DNA of 64,000 bases from positions 143,911,640 through 143,975,639 of the forward strand of contig CM043955.1 in assembly GCA_014529385.2 (NCBI GenBank), read 5' to 3'. Source of the stretch: Adiantum capillus-veneris (lineage: Eukaryota > Streptophyta > Polypodiopsida > Polypodiales > Pteridaceae). Position numbers and translations under genes: made by a program. Every line of letters begins with the position of its first letter. The first letter of the stretch is position 1. Under the pieces are notes generated by a model, which did not search any database, was not told where the DNA came from, and saw nothing but the letters and a program-made list of their open reading frames with translations. Positions 35,000 through 49,799 of the stretch are shown here, one piece after another.

Positions 35000-36237
35000 A
35001 CATAGTCCTTTTTTGTCATAGGCATTGGTTGTGTGTCCACAAAATGATGGAAAATCCATCCGCAAATCTTGTTGGCGTCATGTCGACCGAGAAGCTTTGT
35101 GTTTGATGTGACGTGAGTGAGAGAATACACGAGGAGAAAGAGGAGATGGGTGGTGAGGTGGGCGCAATGAGCGGAGGAAAGGGACACATTAGATTGAAGA
35201 AACAAAGGGATGATCTACAATACAGCTCCTCCTACAAAACCCACATCTAGTTGCCCATGATCCTCAGGCACATTGAAGATTCCTCCATAATGTTCCATGT
35301 CTTCTAGATCTTTTGTACCTGGCTCTAACTAATATTCCAAAATGTCAATTTTTATCTCACTATTTTCACTACCTGCATGACCTTTTGGTCATTCTCTTGC
35401 TACTCGCTGCCTCACTGCCAACCTTGTGAAATATGCATGTGAAGGTTGTTGTGAATTCTCCAGAACTGACTACCATTCAACATCTGACTTCCAGAAAAAC
35501 ATAACTGCCATTGTAAGTGCCACCATAATTGTTGCTTGGCACCATCTTGGCACTTGTCCTCCTCACAAAAGAAAGAAAACTTGACCATGAACACTCTTCA
35601 TAAGCGCCATGATCACCAATCTATGATTGTTACTCACCCGAGTAATTTGTCACCCAAGTCTAACTCTGACAAGCAACGTGACTTCAACCCTTACAGACAT
35701 GGATAATGTTTGTAACAAAAAACATCCTTCAACTATTCATACACTTCCAAATGAACATTGTTGCACTTGATTTATACTCAAAACATGGAATACATGGAGA
35801 TAATAAGACATAGAGTAAGACAAACTGCATCTTGCATTAAAAAATCCACCATTGCTATGCAAAAGATCACCCATTCAATCCTACATCCTGCGTAACTACT
35901 CCTTGTTTTTATGTTGAAAACCCAAGCGACTTCGTAACTTCTCAAGATTTGAAAAGTCACCAAAATAGACTACGGTTCATACATATGTCAAAAAGTAATT
36001 CTCCTAAGTAATATCCCTTAAACACTTGGCACAACTCGATGGCTTTGGCTGACCTTGGACCCACAATACCTTGATCCAATCAGCCACTTGCATTATCTAC
36101 AGACCTTGATGCCTTCATTTCAACATCCTCTGTCTTACCATCCACCGACTTCAATTTGCATCCACATTGACAATCAGCTCTGCTACCTTCCCATCATATT
36201 CCTTTTCGAGATCTTTATCATCTTCAACCTGCTTATC
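35000..36237. other. Gypsy leader region, no clear gene
   Basis: Stop-rich on both strands. A short minus-strand frame at 35778-35963 is not recognisable. Probably untranslated leader of the Gypsy element or decayed coding sequence. Confidence 0.4.
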
Positions 36238-36588
36238 CTAAACCTCAATCGACACATTGGTACTTTCCATCATCCCTTCCTTCCTTGTTGCTTCCACCTC
36301 CATTTCCAATTCTACAACCCTTGCCTTTAACTTAACATTTTCTGCCTTGAAAACATGCTCTCCTCTAGCCTCAAACCATGCTTTGTATTTGCCAATGGAT
36401 ATTGCCAAATGCTCTTGAAACAACCCTATAGACTGGATCCAGAGCTCCTTGGTGTAATCAAACACCTCCTTTCTCAATAAATCGGCATTCACCCCATCTA
36501 ATGTGGCCTTGTCCAACTCCACCAAAGGTGTCAGTCGGTTCATCAAAAAATCGTTATAAAAAATAAGTTTTGTGATCTTATCTTCCAC
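36238..36588 (-). CDS. extra open frame upstream of Gypsy gag, coiled-coil-like
   Basis: 117 codons without a stop, containing RKEVFDYTKELWIQSIGLF and then LKARVVELEMEVEATRKEG. Leu/Val heptads in that last part suggest a coiled coil. There is no ATG at its start: upstream in frame are FHE and then a TAA at 36598-36600. The paralogous sequence at 26310-26375 reads LKQFHEVEDKITKLISDNNF, so the protein once began further upstream. Same orientation as gag, about 1.5 kb upstream of it. I do not recognise the family. It could be an accessory ORF, as known for Ogre/Tat elements, or a fragment of something else. Confidence 0.4.
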   Translation of the reverse strand: MEDKITKLIFYNDFLMNRLTPLVELDKATLDGVNADLLRKEVFDYTKELWIQSIGLFQEHLAISIGKYKAWFEARGEHVFKAENVKLKARVVELEMEVEATRKEGMMESTNVSIEV

Positions 36589-37709
36589 TTCATGAAATTA
36601 ATTCTCACTGGCATCCTTCAATCCATCAGCCCAAACTTCAAAGTCATGTGCTGCAATGATCGATTTTGCATAGCTATTCTGCATTTGGCTCCTGCACAAG
36701 CCAACTCCTTCTACAATATTCTAACCTCATTTTCCAACCTGTCAAATGTTTCTCCATCCGAATCCTGTGTCTCTAAAGTTAATATCATAGCCTTTTGATT
36801 ACATATGAAATGATTCAACTCTGATAGACTCTACACTGCATCCTGCAAAGAGAATACTTTGGTCACTTGCGGACTATGTCCCTTTGAAAATGGAGTCAAT
36901 CTAATTTCATGTGTAATTGAAGTCTGTTCCCCAGAGATCTCCATCACTTTCCTTGGAAACAAGGTGATCTCTTTGTCCAAGAATCCAATTTAGGCAACCA
37001 CATGTAGCTGAGGAAATAGAGTTATCTTCCTTGCATCCTTTTGCTGATTGGGGCTCCCTTCTAGATTCTTCACAGCCAACCGCATTCCACTCTTTAACGT
37101 GCCAAGTGACGAGAATCTCATTCTAATTTCCTCTTCTTGGTCTCACTCAAAATCCCTTGATCTAGTCCTTTCACAAAACCTGTCGAGAATACTGATAGAC
37201 CCAATGACACCTGTAACACATGAGAAAAGATTGCCACCAAATAATGTGATACCTTTGTAAGAGATGGAGACCTCATCTTGTCCCAAGGCTCCACCAACTA
37301 CATCCAATAAAAGATGAATGTAACCCAATCAACTACTACTCCCCTCTCTGCATGATACAAGGGTGCAAAATCTTCTTTGACATATATGCTGACTTAGCCA
37401 ACAAATAGACCTTATCTACGTACCAAAACAAATGCACACTGTGGACTTTCTCACAATTTTGAACCACTAGTATGACCTACTCCCTTTTGGCGCTCCAAAT
37501 TTTTCCCTCATGGTGACATCAATAATCTTCGTCAATTTTTTCCTTGGGTTATGATGCACTTTGAAAAATTCTCCAAGCTTAACCTTATTATCATCTACGG
37601 TGTACCCTGATCTCTCCCTAAGATGGCCTAACTTCCTTTCTGCAAAATAATTGTTCTCCCAAAGCCCTCATGGAAAACATGCATAGTCATAAAGATCAAT
37701 TTGCTGCAA
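36530..37709 (-). repeat. right 1.1-kb repeat flanking the Gypsy element
   Basis: Partner of 26308-26375 plus 27886-28993. It ends at the right in GCTGCAACA; the minus strand then starts TGTTGC, consistent with an LTR edge. By eye the two copies differ at roughly one base in six, so this is an old insertion. Confidence 0.65.
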
Positions 37710-40824
<3,115 letters not shown>

Positions 40825-41417
40825 TGATATGTGTTTTTTGGCTCTTTGCATCTGCCATAGTGAGCCACTTGACCCAAGAAATGTCACCTTAACTTTGTGG
40901 CAATCCTCACCTTTCATTGTACATAGACGTGTGCGAGTTAGGGGACTTTTCCTATATCTCCTTAAAAACCCTCACTTAGCTAGTCACTCGGCCAGTTGAG
41001 CAAAATAAATAAATAAAAGCAAAAGACAAAATATATTATGGCTCTTTTGTGTATAAGTATTCCATTGTATATAGGGCCTAAATATAGGGATTTTTTTATT
41101 ATAATTATTTTTGGTATTTATTTAAATATGTATGCCTAGGTGTGATTTATTTACCTAAGTATGCTATGTACATTTACTCACCATTACCAAGATCTTTCTT
41201 ACCATGTATTCTATAAAGCATCATTTCATGCAAGCTTCTCTTATTTTTTTTGTGAATATTCCACTCCAAGGAAAAACCTCGTAAAAAATACCTTTCACCA
41301 TCAGTCATTACCTTTCACTAAATTCCTATTTTCTATAGGTATTTTTTCTTATTTGTTTTTATATAAATATACATCAATAAAAACAAATGAGGACCCTCCT
41401 CATTTGATTGCCTATAT

Positions 41418-41420
<3 letters not shown>
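40825..41420 (+). repeat. 5' part of a long LTR, same family as 57896-60487
   Basis: It starts TGATATGTGTTTTTTGGCTC where the right-hand LTR starts TGATAGCCGTTTTTCGGCTC. Shared blocks include TTTCATTGTACATAGACGTG / TTTCACTGTACATAGGCGTG, GGACTTTTCC, TTAGCTAGTCA, TGTATATAGGG, GGTATTTATTTAAATAT, CTCACCATTACCA and CATG-AAGCTTCTCTTAT. Similarity fades near 41300-41400 and picks up again near 44000. Confidence 0.75.

Positions 41421-41421
<1 letters not shown>

Positions 41422-41514
<93 letters not shown>
41422..41514. repeat. (AT)n microsatellite
   Basis: About 46 AT units at the point where the LTR similarity is lost. Confidence 0.97.
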
Positions 41515-41515
<1 letters not shown>

Positions 41516-42198
41516 CTAACACGGGATTTTATTTTTGGGAGCTTTCAGTTTCGAGCTTTAACAATTGAAATTATTTTTTGAGCTTTTGAACCCTGATTTT
41601 ACACTAATGATATCTTTAAGTATTATTTTTTCGGTGAAAAACTCAAAGCCTCATAGTACAATCCTTCAACTACCAAACACTTTTAAGAAATATGGAAGCA
41701 TGTTTATGCTTATGCAAAATGAAACTTTGTAAAAAACACCATTTGTATGTATTTTTGAGCTTGTACATAAAACGTGAGTCTTGAAAATTTTGCAAGAGTC
41801 TCCTTTGTATGGAGACATCTTCATTAAAAAAATCGTACACCCTTTCTTTGGGCTCCCACATGGGATTTCCTTCACATAAACTCTTATTTCCATCACTTTG
41901 ACGATTTTGTTATCTCACAAAATTCAACTCTCAATAGTGTCAACATAATCTAACTACATAGGAAAGCTCCAATTAAAGTCATTAGAATATCATGTGGCCA
42001 TCATGTACAAAACAAACACAAATGAAACATCCAGATGAAATGTATGGAGCATACCAAAATGCCATAACAATGTCATATGGCTGCCATGTACATAAAAATA
42101 TAAATCAAAACATCAAGTTGTGTACTGTTAGAATAGAGTTTCCTCAACCAAGTGTGCATCCACAATCAACATTTCACAGGTCCACATGCAATTTTGGA
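41515..42198. other. no recognisable gene
   Basis: AT-rich. A 76-codon minus-strand frame at 41666-41896 lies downstream of the methyltransferase-like fragments in their sense, but shows no motif. Confidence 0.4.
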
Positions 42199-43163
42199 CT
42201 AACATATTTCATAGAGAAAATCATTTATCTCTAGACACATGCAATGCCTCATATCTTCCACAGAAGCTCGGCCCAAACCACCACACCCCGCAAACAAGTC
42301 AAAAACATAGTCATGAGGTTCAGTAAATGTTGCCAGCAACCATTTGACCATAAAAAAAGTAAATTAGAAACCTAATGCAAGCACATATATACTATAAAAT
42401 TCACTAGTATCATACTTTGGACTAGTCTTACCAAAAGAACAAAGAAGACCATTCTGCCCTGCCTCTAAGAATAACACCATCAATCTCAATGGGAAAGACT
42501 ACATCATCTATCATGTAGCTACAATCTGCTGGAAACAATCTCTTGGAAATTTTCTCCCATGTCTCTCTATCATAGTGTGGCATGGGATGGACAACATGAT
42601 ACCAAAGACACATGTAAGATCAAGTACCTGCATAAATAAAATACTCAAAGAATGAATGTCCTAGCTATATGTTTTTAGTTAGGAAATTAAATTATGAAAC
42701 TAAGTTTGTTATCTCACCGCCTCTCTAGTGAGTGGATGCCGATATGCCTTCTTATTACACCTGGGGGTCCATGTACATAAGAGCAAAAGTTCCACCCTAG
42801 TTGCGTCTGCAATAAAATCTCCAATATGCTCGGCCATGCACATGGTGACTAATAACCCCTCATCAGCCAAAAACTCATGAGCATCACCCTGTCTATAGAC
42901 CCTTGGAAAATGTATTCCACTTGTGAACACTCATGCCCTCTACAAAAGTGAATGATGACTTGTAAGCAAACAACCATAGTAAGCTATAAGTACTAGTCCA
43001 AAGAAAAGTTACTTACCCAATGAGATCGGTCCTAGACTATCCTAGACTATCCACAAGAAAACTTGTAGGAAATTATGCAAAGATAAGCCTAGCAGCCTCA
43101 CGACATGGGACACCATCTTTGCTGTATAGATTTGTATTCTGTGGTGCAAAACAATTATTGATG
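42199..43163 (-). pseudogene. methyltransferase-like gene fragments, apparently with introns
   Basis: I infer a SAM-dependent methyltransferase, possibly the DNA N4/N6 type with motif I near the C-terminus. The last fragment (42340-42199) reads KWLLATFTEPHDYVFDLFAG, CGGLGRASVEDMRHCMCLEI, ND. D-L/P-FAG-G-G is SAM-binding motif I, and CLEIND fits the acidic residue of motif II. The fragment before it (42627-42432) holds RETWEKISKRLFPADCSYMI and GVILRGRAEWSSLFFW. An earlier one (42939-42718) holds AHEFLADEGLLVTMCMAEHI and TWTPRCNKKAYRHPLTREA. The earliest (43163-43017) has FAPQNTNLYSKDGVPCREAA, then stops. Intron-like edges: TTCTTGTAG and GGGTAAGT around the first, TTTTGTAG and GCGGTGAGAT around the second, TTATGCAG and TTTGGTAAGA around the third. 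Early stops after two acceptors and no AG before the last exon indicate decay. No catalytic DPPY/SPPY motif was seen. Confidence 0.45.
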
Positions 43164-43487
43164 CTACAAGAAAACCAAACATAAATCATGTTCAAAACCA
43201 TAGAGCAATGTAAGAACAAAATGCAAATAACTAACCATTATCCAAATCTACCTATCAAGGGCAAACTTATCAATTTTTTATATATCCACAAGCAAGAAAT
43301 CTACAACAATTTGGTAATAGAACACATGAAGACAAGACATGTACTATGTGTATGTGCATATTCTTGGGCTTCAACCAAAAGAGCACATGGTCATTCATCA
43401 GCCTACACTAACTCCCACAGACCTTACATTTGTATTAGGGCAAACCTGCAAGATAAATCATGTGGTGTAGTGAACCTAAACCTTAGA

Positions 43488-43627
43488 GAATGTTGTCTAG
43501 ACGTATGCATTCAAGGAGATTTCTCTTATGTATGAGCGGTGGAGTAGCTTTTCTAGAGAATGTTGTCTAGATGCATGCATTGAAGGAGTTTTCTCTTATG
43601 TATGAGTTGTGGAGCAGCTTTTCTAGA
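43488..43627. repeat. two-copy tandem duplication, unit 70 bp
   Basis: GAGAATGTTGTCTAGACGTA at 43486 recurs as GAGAATGTTGTCTAGATGCA at 43556. Both units contain TTTCTCTTATGTATGAG and AGCTTTTCTAGA. Confidence 0.9.
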
Positions 43628-43959
43628 CACATGAAACTTTTTTGGAGATCCCATTTAGTTATAAAGGCATGCTTTGTGATATCTATTTAGACATTTGTAC
43701 AAGCTCACAACTAGGGCTTTTGGAAACTTGTACATGTTTTTGGTGTGTATCATTAAAAGAGACCCTAAATCTTAAGCCAAGTTGTTGCAAGGTAATATAT
43801 GGTTTTTGGTGTGTATCATATACTTATGTTTTTGTTTTGGATTAATTCTTTTGTGTCATTAGAAAAGGCTCTGAATCTAAAATCAAAAAGCTCGCAAAAC
43901 TGGTTTTGATTGCAAAAGCTTGAAGTTGAAAGCTCACAAATAAAACACACTCAGCTAAC

Positions 43960-44290
43960 ACTATTCTAGATTCCATGAATTGTTTATATACTAATCTGTT
44001 TTTCCCCTATCATATCCATATATCATATTTGTGAATAATCCTACTCCATGCATATTCTCAAACCCTCAAGAATCTATTAGGTCATGCTCTCATGCAAGGA
44101 GGGGCTCACCTTTGGAGCCTTATGCAAATTCAACAAAAGGGGGGCCACTGAAGACTTCTTTTGTGAAGAAAAACAGGCATTTTGGTGGGATTTTTTATAT
44201 CTATCTCCACTCTAAATTTGAAGCGGTGATTATTAAAAGAAAAAACATGGACCAAGAGTTGAATAATCACCTCAAAATTTTTTTTTTGAC
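43960..44290 (+). repeat. continuation of the LTR begun at 40825
   Basis: GGTCATGCTCTCATGCAAGG, AGGGGCTCACCTTTGGAG and TTTGAAGCGGTGATTATTAA correspond in order to 58648-58830 of the long LTR (ATGCACTATGGAGGGCTCAC, TCTTGGAGG, TTTGAAAAGGTGATACAAAC). The rest of that LTR (beyond about 58870) is not seen here. Confidence 0.5.
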
Positions 44291-44436
44291 CATAGGACTT
44301 ACCCTAACAAGATCCACACTTTATGCATTTGGCATCATCCTTGATTGGTTTATAGAACACCCTACACGGTTGCAGCAAGAACATAATCTGTAGGCTTTAA
44401 CAAGCCTAAATCTAGTTTTCTTTGCACTTTCTTGCT

Positions 44437-44585
44437 TGACATGCCTAGGGTAGGACCAGGCAGGCCAAGGGACAGGATGGAGCGATGCAGTCAAGGGGTC
44501 CCTATTGTTAGAAAGGCAGGGCCTTTATAGGGCATGGCTGGGTGGAGAGTTGCATGCTCCAGTCCCCGCAGTCTCACATTTGGAT
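44437..44585 (+). repeat. 5' LTR start of a decayed LTR element
   Basis: TGACATGCCTAGGGTAGGAC aligns with 49800 (TGTCAGTCCTAGGGTAGGAC). Similarity continues through GGGCATGG-TGGGTGGAGAG, TTGCATGCTCCA and TC-CAC. Its full length is not known because the right copy breaks off at 49942. Confidence 0.7.
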
Positions 44586-44647
44586 CAAAGCTCATGGGAG
44601 GGGAGAGCTACGGAGGAGGGAGGAATACCTTGCTTGATTTATAATTT

Positions 44648-44782
<135 letters not shown>

Positions 44783-45020
44783 ACGGAGGGTCGTGGGCAA
44801 GCTCCATGAGGAGACCCTCTTCTCTATGTTGCAAGGCGGGCATGGCCCCTTGAGTAGAACTTGACTTAACTGGGCTACCCGCATGGGAGGGGCTGCTAAC
44901 AGAGGGAGTGGGCCAACAGTTGACCAACACGAAATACTATGAAAATGGGCTTAGCGAGCTGCATGGGAAAGGGGATGAATTTTGCTTCATCGACGTCGTG
45001 AACCAAGCACTGTATAGAGT

Positions 45021-45130
<110 letters not shown>

Positions 45131-45309
45131 GTCTCTCTGCGGCATTGTTGTCCGACGCCATGGAAGCATATTTTTTTTCTTAGCTTCAAACAATGGGCAC
45201 CTGTGGAAAACTTTGGCTTTGTTAAGGGTGCATGCACACCTTGTGCATGGCCCACATACCCGGTTGATGCAAATTTGATCCTTGTGGCACCTGTGCTTTT
45301 TTTCCCTCA

Positions 45310-45690
45310 ATGCAGCAATACATTTACTACAAAGATCACAACTTTGTACCAGTTACCCCTTTTGGACAGAATCACACAATTAATTGCAAATTATGGAATT
45401 CTAATTACAGCAAGTTGGCAAGAACGCTCAAGGCTTTTCATTGGCAATGGATTCTAGATGAATCCCATCAAAGGTATAAAGAGAAGCAAGGCTTTATTGT
45501 TCTTGATGTAAACATGATAGCCTCTTACCAAGTGGAGCACGAGTCAAATGGTATTTATAGCTTGTTCTTAAATATGATAGATCTAAAACACAAGCCAATG
45601 GTTTCTAGGAAACTCGACGTAAGTAATGAAAAGAGTAGCTTTCATTTTGTTTGCAAATACTTTCGGCACATGCAAAGGATCTTGCTTTGA
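45310..45690 (+). CDS. unidentified 126-aa open frame
   Basis: QYIYYKDHNFVPVTPFGQNH, then WNSNYSKLARTLKAFHWQWI and YKEKQGFIVLDVNMIASYQV. The frame is open for 126 codons in otherwise stop-rich DNA and its composition is protein-like, with no low complexity. A pyrimidine tract ending CCCTCAATGCAG lies directly upstream, so it might be an exon. I recognise no family. It lies inside the decayed LTR element (44437-49942), possibly as cargo or as part of its gag. Coding status is uncertain. Confidence 0.35.
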   Translation: MQQYIYYKDHNFVPVTPFGQNHTINCKLWNSNYSKLARTLKAFHWQWILDESHQRYKEKQGFIVLDVNMIASYQVEHESNGIYSLFLNMIDLKHKPMVSRKLDVSNEKSSFHFVCKYFRHMQRILL

Positions 45691-45699
45691 AGCAGTATC

Positions 45700-48600
45700 A
45701 AACCAAAGGTGATACTTTGTAAGTTATCTAGTTGTAGTAAAGAAAGTACAAGCAAGGCTTACGGCTTCTAAGAGTCTGCGGCCTAGGCCGATCTATACTA
45801 ACAATTCAAGACGCCAATAGGCACCTTTATCTCTACTGTAGAGTTTAAAATTTTCTAGGGCATGGCACCTGGGAAAGTTATTTTCACTTGATGCAGTCAA
45901 ACACATACATGATCAACTCATTATCAACATGTGTGATCCGATGGATTTTTTGAGGTACTTGGAAGTAGGTACATACGACACAATATTGGGCAAGTACGCT
46001 TTGTTTACTGTCCATATTTTTATGCTTCCGATGTGGTATACTTCTCAACAAGGTCGATGATTGATGAAGTAAATTTCATTTTAACTTCGTTAAATTTGTC
46101 ACTACCATAAGGTACATTATGCTAGCAAGGTTCCATATTCCAGCACTCAAGACATTGACTTGTGTATTATGCTACTATATTTTTGATATCTCCTCCTTCT
46201 GCTACCTAGAGGAGGGGGAAAGCAAGGCCTCTAGGTGCACGGCTCCATGCATTGGATGCATAATCACTTCAAATTCATTGTAGCTTGCAAGGGAGTAGGC
46301 AACATAAGTGCACGAAGTACATTGGAAATCATAGCTATGAGATGAATCCAATGTCGACCACCACACATATGGGGTGCTATGACCTTTAATTCACAAAGCC
46401 AACTTGTCAAGAAAATTTTTCTTCGATCAAGTAGTGTTTGGCAATAATTGACACTTGATAGCTAAACTGTAGATGCTATCTCTATCAATATTGGGAAATC
46501 CCATGATTCTCAATCAGCTGCACAATTTGGCAAGGCCGATTCTCTATGAAATTATGACAAGGTTAATTCTTTTTGCTTTGACATATGTATGTCAATAAGA
46601 ACACTTGTTAGCTTTGAGCACTCACGATATGTTCTATCTCATATTTTTCATGAACCTATGCGAAGCAAGGCTTCACTTTAGGGCATCTCGCATAGAATTT
46701 TTTAAAGTTTGGGATATTCTCTTAGCATACGGACTTTGGGAAACTTGGCACAATGTCTATCTGATTTTCTCTTGGAGGTTGGTATGACCCAAGCCACAAG
46801 GGCATGTGGGTTAGATTCGATAGCTCTCAATTTCTCAGCATATGCGGCTACGAGCTAGCTTCAAACGATGGCTACTCGTCTCAAAGAGGAGACAAGTTTA
46901 GTAGATTTCAAGGTATGCTTGTTTTTTGTGCGATTTAACCTTCCATTTCAAAAATATTTTGCTACTATGCAACACAAAGCTCTTTTCCAGACTTCACATG
47001 AAGTAAGACTTCTCTTATGTGCCAAGGAACTATCACTTGCCTTTAAATAAAAGGTAATGTCACACATATTTTACATTAAGTGGATATAAGATCACGGTTG
47101 AGTCTGGCAATGATGCATTGTGATGTATGCATGCCATCTTAATCATGCAAGGCACGTACCATAGTATCTCACAAGGTTGAGACTATTATTGAAGCCAAGG
47201 GTTTACCAATCCATTTTTTTGATATGCAGGCATGCCATGAAAACATGATGGCAATATGTCTACTCCATCCTTTGTATACGCTTTTGCAATAATATTGGCT
47301 TCTCTATCCAAGACAATTTGAGAGTTGTGGATGGGCTCGGGATCATTGTATATGTATACATCGGTGAGCACTTTCCATTATTGTCTCTATGCACAAGGTG
47401 CGGCCAATCCCACTAACAGTTTTTATGGGTGGCAAGTAGGCATGGCCCAGCTATCCAGCAATTGATTCATGGAAAGACATGGATACATTAAGAGAGCCTC
47501 TATGCAAGTAGTATCTTTTCTAAACACTTGAGAAAATCTAGTATGACTAATTTTCTTTGGGGGTATTTGACATCTTTCTCCTTGGTTCACAGAGGGAGAA
47601 GATTCTATCATGACTTAGTTGTGAATAAGATTCAACCGGTAGAAGATATTTTGCTAAGTTGTTGCAGCTTTGAGTATGTCTCTGGGATTGGTTTTTTCAA
47701 GAGTATAACTCAAATAATACACAATCACTCCATAGATGTTGAGAGTGAGGATTTGTGCTCAACACAGTTGTACTTTCAAGGAAGTAAGTCTGCAATCTAC
47801 CAAGCAGTAGTGGGAAAATACAACTTTCTTAGTTGATTCCAAACATTTTTGAACATGATGAATATGTTCGTCACTGTTGGATGCTATTTTGTGTATTTTT
47901 CATGCAAAGTCTAACCAAGCGGTTTGACATTGCAGAAGCTAACCAAGGGGTTTGGATTAAAAAGGCAACACCTAGATTGCAAAGGCTACACACCCAAAAG
48001 TTAACCAAGGGGTATGGATTGCAAAGGCAACACCCAGAAGCTAACGAAGGGGTTTGGATTGCAAAGGCAACACCCAGGGTTACCAATTCCTGTTCCTTGT
48101 TTTTCACTAGTCTTTCCTTTAGTGTTTAATAGGTAATTGATAAATGAATCTTCAAGGCTGGTTTTATGGTAAGTCACCTTTCTAGCTGTATGTTTTAGGT
48201 TTGCAAAGTGCGCGTAAGTGAACTTTATATTCAACCTTCAAAGTGATGACAAGGTCATGTAACAGGCAAGAATGTTGGATCCTAGTGTCCAAAATATATT
48301 TCTGCACTAGGAAATTATGGGTCCATCTATAGGGTCTGCTTTGGCACATTTTGTCACATGCAATACAATAATGTTGTCACATGGGATACATTATGGTCTA
48401 GGAACTCAAGGAGTTTGGTTTAGCTAGTGTGGAGCAAGGTTAATGAGGGTCCCTCTCATACACGTCATAGCGTATTTGTAGTTACCTCCACATACAACTA
48501 CATCTTGTACTTGAAGGATGTTCTTTTTTCAGACATCCATGCACGAGACATATTCCACATGTGGAGAATATGAGTCTCTAAGACTAACACTGGTGTTGCT

Positions 48601-49784
48601 ATTTCAATTATGTGTTGCAAAAAATCCCTAAGTGCTAGTCAAATCTGTTTATAAGACCATTTTGAGCACGTTGTATCAAGAACAATTTCTATGGAAAGAA
48701 ATTATCAAATACCTAGTCAGACTTGTTAAGATACAAGTATTGTTAAACCACTTTAATGGATGGTTTTTTATACATGTAGAAAGATTCTGGTCTATTGATG
48801 AACATGTCTCATTGGTACCTATGTGTGATTTCTTTTCACACTCCATTATGGTCCAATGTCAGACCAAGGGCCACGATAGAAATGGATATACAAGTTTTGA
48901 ATTTGCTTTTGCTAAATGCATGCACACTAGGTGTTATGGGCCCTAGTTTTTGACAAAGACTAATTTGGAGTCGCATGTATATTCATGAAATTAGTTTCTT
49001 ATAAAGCATTTTGCACTCTATGTGTAGTATCTCTATGAGATTCCTTTTGGATCTACCAATAACCATGGAGGTCATGGATTGGTTTGGGTGTTTGTGAATT
49101 TTTCAAGTCAACCAAGATGGTTATTCAAGACATTATTGATTGAGTCAGCAATGTTGTAAGACATTGTGATCCTTGTTTATTACTCATTTTGGAAGATTGT
49201 CTGTAAATCATGGGAAAACACACCTCAATATTGTCAATTATCCAAAGGGGATAGACAGATTACAAGTGTAATCTTGTGCTAAAGGATATGCAAAGAGCGT
49301 ATGTTAGCAACAAGGAATCCAATTAGATAGCATGTATTGCTTTAGTTGGAGTTTTCTTACCACAAGGTAAAGAATGTTTGCGACTAGGTTTAGTCTCTTC
49401 ATGTATAAGTCAGGTTCTCAACCTTGAACACTAGTTATGGTGGGGTTTTTACTGATACAAGAAGATAACAATTCAAGGTATTAAGCTTGGTTGATGAGTT
49501 ATGAAAACATGTTACTTTCATGGAAGGTAAAAAGAGGTACTCTTTGAGTACATCTTTGTTGTGATAACTTGTTTAGCATGTTCATGTGTGTTCTAAATGG
49601 AGTCTATACAACAATGTGAGCAATCAATATTTTATTATTGGTTTCATTGAACCTCCTTCTGAACTGTAGTCTGGTCAAATAAACAATTGGATCCATAAAG
49701 GATATCATTGTGGAAAACATTAGTGCTATTATGAAGATATACCACTTTAGTTTTTTAGGAAAAAAATGCTTCTCTAAGACTTCT
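45700..49784. other. interior of the decayed LTR element, no clear domains
   Basis: Stop-rich. Short frames at 46605-46787, 47528-47836 and 48632-48946 look somewhat protein-like (HVERFWSIDEHVSLVP), but none shows an RT, integrase or RNase H motif. Confidence 0.4.
47938..48083. repeat. three-copy minisatellite
   Basis: Units begin AACCAAGGGGTTTGGATT, AACCAAGGGGTATGGATT and AACGAAGGGGTTTGGATT, at spacings of about 61 and 40 bp. Each carries AAAGGCAACACC. Confidence 0.85.
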
Positions 49785-49797
49785 CCAAGGGGGGAGT
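49785..49797 (+). other. polypurine tract-like run
   Basis: CCAAGGGGGGAGTAA directly precedes the LTR start TGTCAG at 49800. This is the strongest sign that 44437-49942 was an LTR retrotransposon in plus orientation. Confidence 0.6.
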
Positions 49798-49799
49798 AA

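Larger units (their letters stand above)
28994..36530 (-). mobile_element. decayed Ty3/Gypsy retrotransposon
   Basis: The minus strand carries gag, CCHC knuckle, protease, RT, RNase H and integrase in Gypsy order, each with stops or frameshifts. Direct repeats at 26308-28993 and 36530-37709 flank it and are the best LTR candidates. No target duplication or certain primer-binding site was found, so the outer limits are approximate. Between the right repeat and gag lies an extra frame (36238-36588). Confidence 0.85.
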
